From an uncultured Erysipelotrichaceae bacterium (GTDB lineage Bacteria > Bacillota_I > Bacilli_A > Erysipelotrichales > Erysipelotrichaceae), in the NCBI GenBank assembly GCA_934725085.1, contig CAKVAL010000006.1, positions 5,626 to 69,625 of the forward strand: 64,000 nt of DNA. The letters are read 5' to 3'. Below the pieces are notes generated by a model. The model searched no databases. It was given only the letters and a program-made list of their open reading frames with translations, and was not told the origin of the DNA. A program made the translations under genes and the position numbers. Shown one piece after another: positions 62,400-64,000 of this stretch (positions within the stretch are counted from its first letter, which is position 1; each line of letters opens with the position of its first letter).

Positions 62400-63741
62400 T
62401 TTTCTTTGGTTTAATTTCTTTGAATTCTTCTGGTTTTGTTCCTTCTTTAACTTCCCAATATTTAGATTTTATGTTTCTTTGATTGTATATAGAGAATAAT
62501 TTTCTAATATTAATTGCCAGCGCCATAAGCATAATTTCGCAAGATACACTTTCTATTCCTCTTCTTCTGACTCTGACATAACCGATATTTTGTTTAAGTT
62601 CACCAAAAGAACCTTCAACTTGAATTGATCTATTTACTCTTATTTCTATCCCTTTTAAACTTTTTAAATTATTTCTAGCTATATTCTTTAACCTTTCGTT
62701 GTCAATATTTATTTCAAAAGTTCTATAATCTATATCTCTATTTTTTAGTAAATTTCTACATATGTATTCATAAGCACATTTTAAACATCCAGTAAACTTA
62801 TATAGCTTAGAATTTTTTAATCTTGGATGAATACCATTAAAAGGAATTATTGTGCCGTTTTCTTTATTGAGACATCTAACGGTTTCTTCATCTTTGTTTA
62901 AGAAGATCTTTTGTGGATTTTTACCATCTTTTTCTTTCGACCATGCAAGATATTTTACATAGTTGTTAATTGAATTATCTTCTAAATACTTGTAGTTATC
63001 ATATATACCATACCCTGCATCGGCACATAAATTAGTCGGCGTGGTGTTGTAATACTTTTTATATCTATCAAGCATAGGGATAAGAGTATGATAATCAGTT
63101 CTATCTTGAAATACTCCATACATCAAAATAAGGCCTGAAGATACTAAAAATTGCACATTATATGCAGCCTTCATATTGGAACCATGTCCTGAATAATAAT
63201 CCGACTTTAAAGCCATAGCTGTGGCATCATGGTCTGTTTTATAGTACGAATTTCTATTAGGACCGCAGATTCTTTCTTTTTCTTCATATTCCAATAATTT
63301 ATTAAGATACTGATAACCAAGGATACACAATTTTTTATCTTTTGAAAGTCTTATTCCTTTTCCTGTCTTAATCTTTTCTACTTTTATGTTATTTTCTTTC
63401 TCGAATTCCTTTAATTTTTTTAATAATATTGGTGATGAAATATCACTACATTCCTTACCCATTTCTTTTAAGAGGGACTCTATTTTGTGTTCTAGATTAG
63501 TTTTGTGTTTTCTTGGTTTATAAACAAATTTATATTTATTGGCATTGGTTTCTAGCTTAGTTCCATCTAAATAACAGTCTTCTATATCGATGTTTAGTTC
63601 ATCAATAATAGCTTTAGTAATCCTAGAAAAAATTAATTCTTTATTAGGTAATATTACATTATTTATAAATTCATGAATCGTCTTATAACTTGGAGTTTCT
63701 TGATTAAGAATATAATGTAATCTTAAATCATAAGCACACAT
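62389..63741 (-). CDS. IS1182-family DDE transposase, N-terminus displaced or frameshifted
   Basis: A 450-residue frame from the first ATG. Catalytic features are DGTKLETNANKYKFVYKP (first Asp), DAGYGIYDNYKYL (second Asp) and QVEGSFGELKQNIGYVRVRR (Glu), plus the Cys cluster CLKCAYEYICRN. The same frame stays open upstream to 63951 and encodes family-like sequence (YLFYILEKSGVGDI, YNPYKLFAAIIYCF), but with no ATG, GTG or TTG. The only nearby ATG (63955) is in another frame and stops after 9 codons. The gene thus probably carries a frameshift and may be inactive. Confidence 0.85.
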   Translation of the reverse strand: MCAYDLRLHYILNQETPSYKTIHEFINNVILPNKELIFSRITKAIIDELNIDIEDCYLDGTKLETNANKYKFVYKPRKHKTNLEHKIESLLKEMGKECSDISSPILLKKLKEFEKENNIKVEKIKTGKGIRLSKDKKLCILGYQYLNKLLEYEEKERICGPNRNSYYKTDHDATAMALKSDYYSGHGSNMKAAYNVQFLVSSGLILMYGVFQDRTDYHTLIPMLDRYKKYYNTTPTNLCADAGYGIYDNYKYLEDNSINNYVKYLAWSKEKDGKNPQKIFLNKDEETVRCLNKENGTIIPFNGIHPRLKNSKLYKFTGCLKCAYEYICRNLLKNRDIDYRTFEINIDNERLKNIARNNLKSLKGIEIRVNRSIQVEGSFGELKQNIGYVRVRRRGIESVSCEIMLMALAINIRKLFSIYNQRNIKSKYWEVKEGTKPEEFKEIKPKKKDC

Positions 63742-64000
63742 CTCTTCACAATTTCTTAACGTACCTTTATGAAGGGTGAAACAATATATTATGGCTGCGA
63801 ATAATTTGTATGGATTATAAGATTTTCTTCCAATATTAGATGACTTATAATTGGTTGATTTAATGATGTCACCGACACCTGATTTTTCTAAAATATAGAA
63901 TAAATAATTGATTTTTTTAATCTGGTTAAATATTAACGATATTTTCTCTTTTCATTGAAATTTTCGTTTATGTAGTTTAAAGGGTGATATTGATAATGAA

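Larger units (their letters stand above)
62361..64000 (-). mobile_element. IS1182-family insertion sequence, running off the right edge
   Basis: The element's inner boundary is placed near 62361-62364, where GGGGCTGTTACGAAATGA resembles the terminal inverted repeat of IS1182-type elements. It contains one transposase gene on the minus strand. The other end is outside the window, so neither the inverted repeat pair nor a target duplication can be checked. Confidence 0.65.

Noticed and set aside
63925..63960. Programmed -1 frameshift in the transposase
   Set aside because: The frame offset is +1, and no X-XXY-YYZ slippery heptamer is present at the overlap.

Overview
The window is AT-rich, densely packed Bacillota DNA, mostly transcribed from the minus strand. 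Low-GC codon use, strong AGGAGG-type ribosome sites, a glucose-type PTS with an antiterminator and a CcpA-like cre box, and class I NrdAB suggest a fermentative, peptide-using Firmicute. An Erysipelotrichia-like gut or oral bacterium is my best guess, but it is inferred from gene content only. No rRNA, tRNA or CRISPR array was seen.

Layout. 1-1212: start of an oligopeptide-binding lipoprotein cut by the window edge. 1560-9142: a type I restriction-modification operon (XRE regulator, hsdM, hsdS, a DUF3800 gene, hsdR). 9348-10772: a DUF4143-type ATPase with four 23-bp tandem repeats upstream. 10853-13142: an ABC-2 type exporter. 13255-16322: a PRD antiterminator and a glucose-family PTS IICBA with promoter, cre box, RAT site and terminator. 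16292-18627: a flavodoxin, flavoprotein and acetyltransferase operon. 18822-23476: a TetR-controlled heterodimeric ABC exporter between two near-identical 71-bp direct repeats, with an ORF6N gene fragment at one end. 23442-29223: membrane protein, EFR1 ferredoxin, small membrane protein, MscS, GpsA, MnmG and PyrR. 29242-29925: an intergenic region with inverted repeats and a 35-residue cationic ORF just before a LUD-domain gene.

30610-35787: an orphan RelB/DinJ-type antitoxin, then an envelope methionine-sulfoxide repair locus (lipoprotein MsrAB, TlpA-like lipoprotein, NapH-like membrane 4Fe-4S protein, small CxxC protein) divergent from a two-component system. 35830-37269: a two-gene XRE/DUF3990 module, a candidate ADP-ribosyltransferase-type toxin system with a duplicated promoter. 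37300-40873: class I ribonucleotide reductase. 41093-60017: a 19-kb peptide island: OppBCDF-A import, a prolyl-oligopeptidase-like S9 enzyme, two PepD paralogues, three M24 (Xaa-Pro type) enzymes, an S10-like enzyme, an M20 amidohydrolase, an MFS carrier, a flavin reductase-like protein and a divergent guanylate-kinase-like protein. 60124-64000: an AlbA-type regulator, the broken remains of a second one, and an IS1182-type element running off the right edge.

The main metabolic theme is import of oligopeptides, probably proline-rich, and their hydrolysis in the cytoplasm. The accessory theme is defence and mobility. The least explained systems are the MsrAB/TlpA/4Fe-4S/CxxC relay with its two-component system, the XRE-DUF3990 pair, the DUF3800 gene inside the hsd operon, the 23-bp repeat array and the cationic micro-ORF.
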